Below are positions 63,394 through 64,000 of a stretch of DNA of 64,000 nucleotides, one piece after another. The DNA is from JAUIIK01 sp963709995. Its GTDB lineage: Bacteria; Chloroflexota; Chloroflexia; Thermomicrobiales; CFX8. The notes under the pieces are model-generated. The model saw only the letters and a program-made list of their open reading frames with translations. It had not been told where the DNA came from and searched no databases. The position numbers and the translations under genes were made by a program. The DNA is taken from assembly GCA_963709995.1 (NCBI GenBank), contig CAVPYN010000008.1:186001-250000 (forward strand), written 5' to 3'. Positions within the stretch are counted from its first letter, which is position 1; every line of letters begins with the position of its first letter.

Positions 63394-63722
63394 AAAATGT
63401 GAAGTTATTTTTTCGCGAGCCCTAAGAGCGTCATTGAAGGTAGGAATAACCAATAATACAATACGCCATAAATTGATGTCAATATAATTCACAGCCAGAT
63501 GGTTTAAATGTACCACAAAGTAGTGTATTAACTAATTGGTTGCATTAGCTGCGGTTCTGATTGGATGTCCATTTGGTGATACATTGATCATCTTACCCGC
63601 AGGAATTAGATCATTTATTGCCGATATCCTGGTGAACAATCAGTCTTTAACGAAAAACCGCAATTTTATCGGCGTCTGGTCAAGCGTCCTGCTATACGAG
63701 AAAATGGTATTGGATGCAGTAT
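63394..63722. other. AT-rich non-coding stretch
   Basis: About 330 bases following the transposase, much lower in GC than the rest of the window (AATAATACAATACGCC, TTGATGTCAATATAATTC). No gene, RNA or inverted repeat that I can support. Confidence 0.6.
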
Positions 63723-64000
63723 TTAGCTCAATCGATTACGGATCGCTAGGACTGCAGCAAATACATCCTCTTTCCCAATTACACTTGTTTTGTGTCCTTG
63801 AGTTCCTTCAATATCAGTCACCAAAAAGATTGAACCCGGTGAAAATTGACGCTGTTCACCATTGCTGGTTTCAATCTGTAAGGTTCCTTGAATGATAAGC
63901 ACGAATTGTTTGTGGGGCGCTGGGTGCAACCCCATGTCCAGGCCTTTATGAAGGTGGTAAAGCTGAAAGCTGGTTACCGGTTTTCTCGTGGTGATGCGTC
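63723..64000 (-). CDS. Cupin-domain protein, N-terminus cut by window edge
   Basis: About 92 residues are visible, open to the window end. The order LYHLHKGLDMGLHPAPHKQFVLIIQGTLQIETSNGEQRQFSPGSIFLVTDIEGTQGHKTSVIG is a small single-domain cupin, with His residues in HPAPHKQ and GHKT as metal ligands. Composition and codon use match the foreign AT-rich segment, not the upstream genome. Function unknown; such cupins can be small-molecule binding or dioxygenase-like. Confidence 0.65.
   Translation of the reverse strand, partial: RITTRKPVTSFQLYHLHKGLDMGLHPAPHKQFVLIIQGTLQIETSNGEQRQFSPGSIFLVTDIEGTQGHKTSVIGKEDVFAAVLAIRNRLS

Noticed and set aside
63536..63895. 119-residue plus-strand open frame in the AT-rich end
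   Set aside because: Antisense to the cupin gene, which has clear motifs and is open to the window edge.
1..64000. CRISPR array, prophage, toxin-antitoxin or defence island
   Set aside because: Looked for spaced direct repeats, cas, integrase and toxin motifs on both strands and saw none; apart from the foreign end the window is core chromosome.

Overview
The window is a GC-rich bacterial chromosome segment, most likely from Chloroflexota and probably Thermomicrobia-like. Evidence for this is inference from gene content: a uS12 with a 15-20 residue insertion of the kind I recall from Chloroflexota, the order rpoB-rpoC-rpsL-rpsG-fusA-tuf-rpsJ...secY-adk-map-infA-rpmJ-rpsM-rpsK, a zinc-type uS14, a K+-independent type membrane pyrophosphatase and DprE1/DprE2 homologues. 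The last ~1.1 kb (from about 62.9 kb) is AT-rich, carries the C-terminal half of an ISAzo13-type transposase and a cupin gene, and interrupts rpsD after about 24 codons. It is most likely foreign sequence joined by misassembly.

Layout. 1-4.8 kb: cyanophycin locus, with a partial cyanophycin synthetase, cyanophycinase and a second full-length cyanophycin synthetase. 5.1-6.8 kb: GH13 alpha-glucosidase. 6.8-7.0 kb: tRNA-Leu(UAA) and tRNA-Gly(GCC). 7.2-10.4 kb: an unknown membrane protein and hppA. 10.8-13.8 kb: a PHP phosphatase and the DprE2/DprE1 pair. 13.9-14.2 kb: a three-tRNA operon (Leu-GAG, Val-UAC, Phe-GAA) with recognisable promoter and terminator. 14.4-18.3 kb: mdh, moeA and an aroK-aroB fusion. 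18.4-21.9 kb: a methyl-cycle cluster (adenosine kinase, ahcY, metK). 21.9-28 kb: a nucleotide-sugar reductase, a tandem SWIM-like protein, mobA, a QTMAN-like (DUF3524) glycosyltransferase and a SAM hydroxide adenosyltransferase. 28-36 kb: a TPR protein, miaB, a protein with twin cysteine modules, a RodZ-like protein, and a minus-strand group ltaE / YggT-like / 48-aa membrane peptide / lipid kinase. 36-62.8 kb: RNA polymerase, str, S10, spc and alpha operons.

Genes that work together: CphA polymerises Asp and Arg and CphB releases beta-Asp-Arg; AhcY, adenosine kinase and MetK recycle S-adenosylhomocysteine; MoeA and MobA act late in molybdenum cofactor synthesis; DprE1 and DprE2 together epimerise a polyprenyl-phosphoryl pentose for envelope glycan synthesis.

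Quality caveat. Many essential genes contain frameshifts (both cphA copies, hppA, mdh, rpoB, rpoC with about a dozen, rpsG, fusA, tuf, rplD). Homology to the family continues cleanly across each break in another frame, so these are almost certainly sequencing or consensus errors. Such genes are annotated as single CDS spanning the breaks. All family assignments come from reading motifs and were not checked by search.
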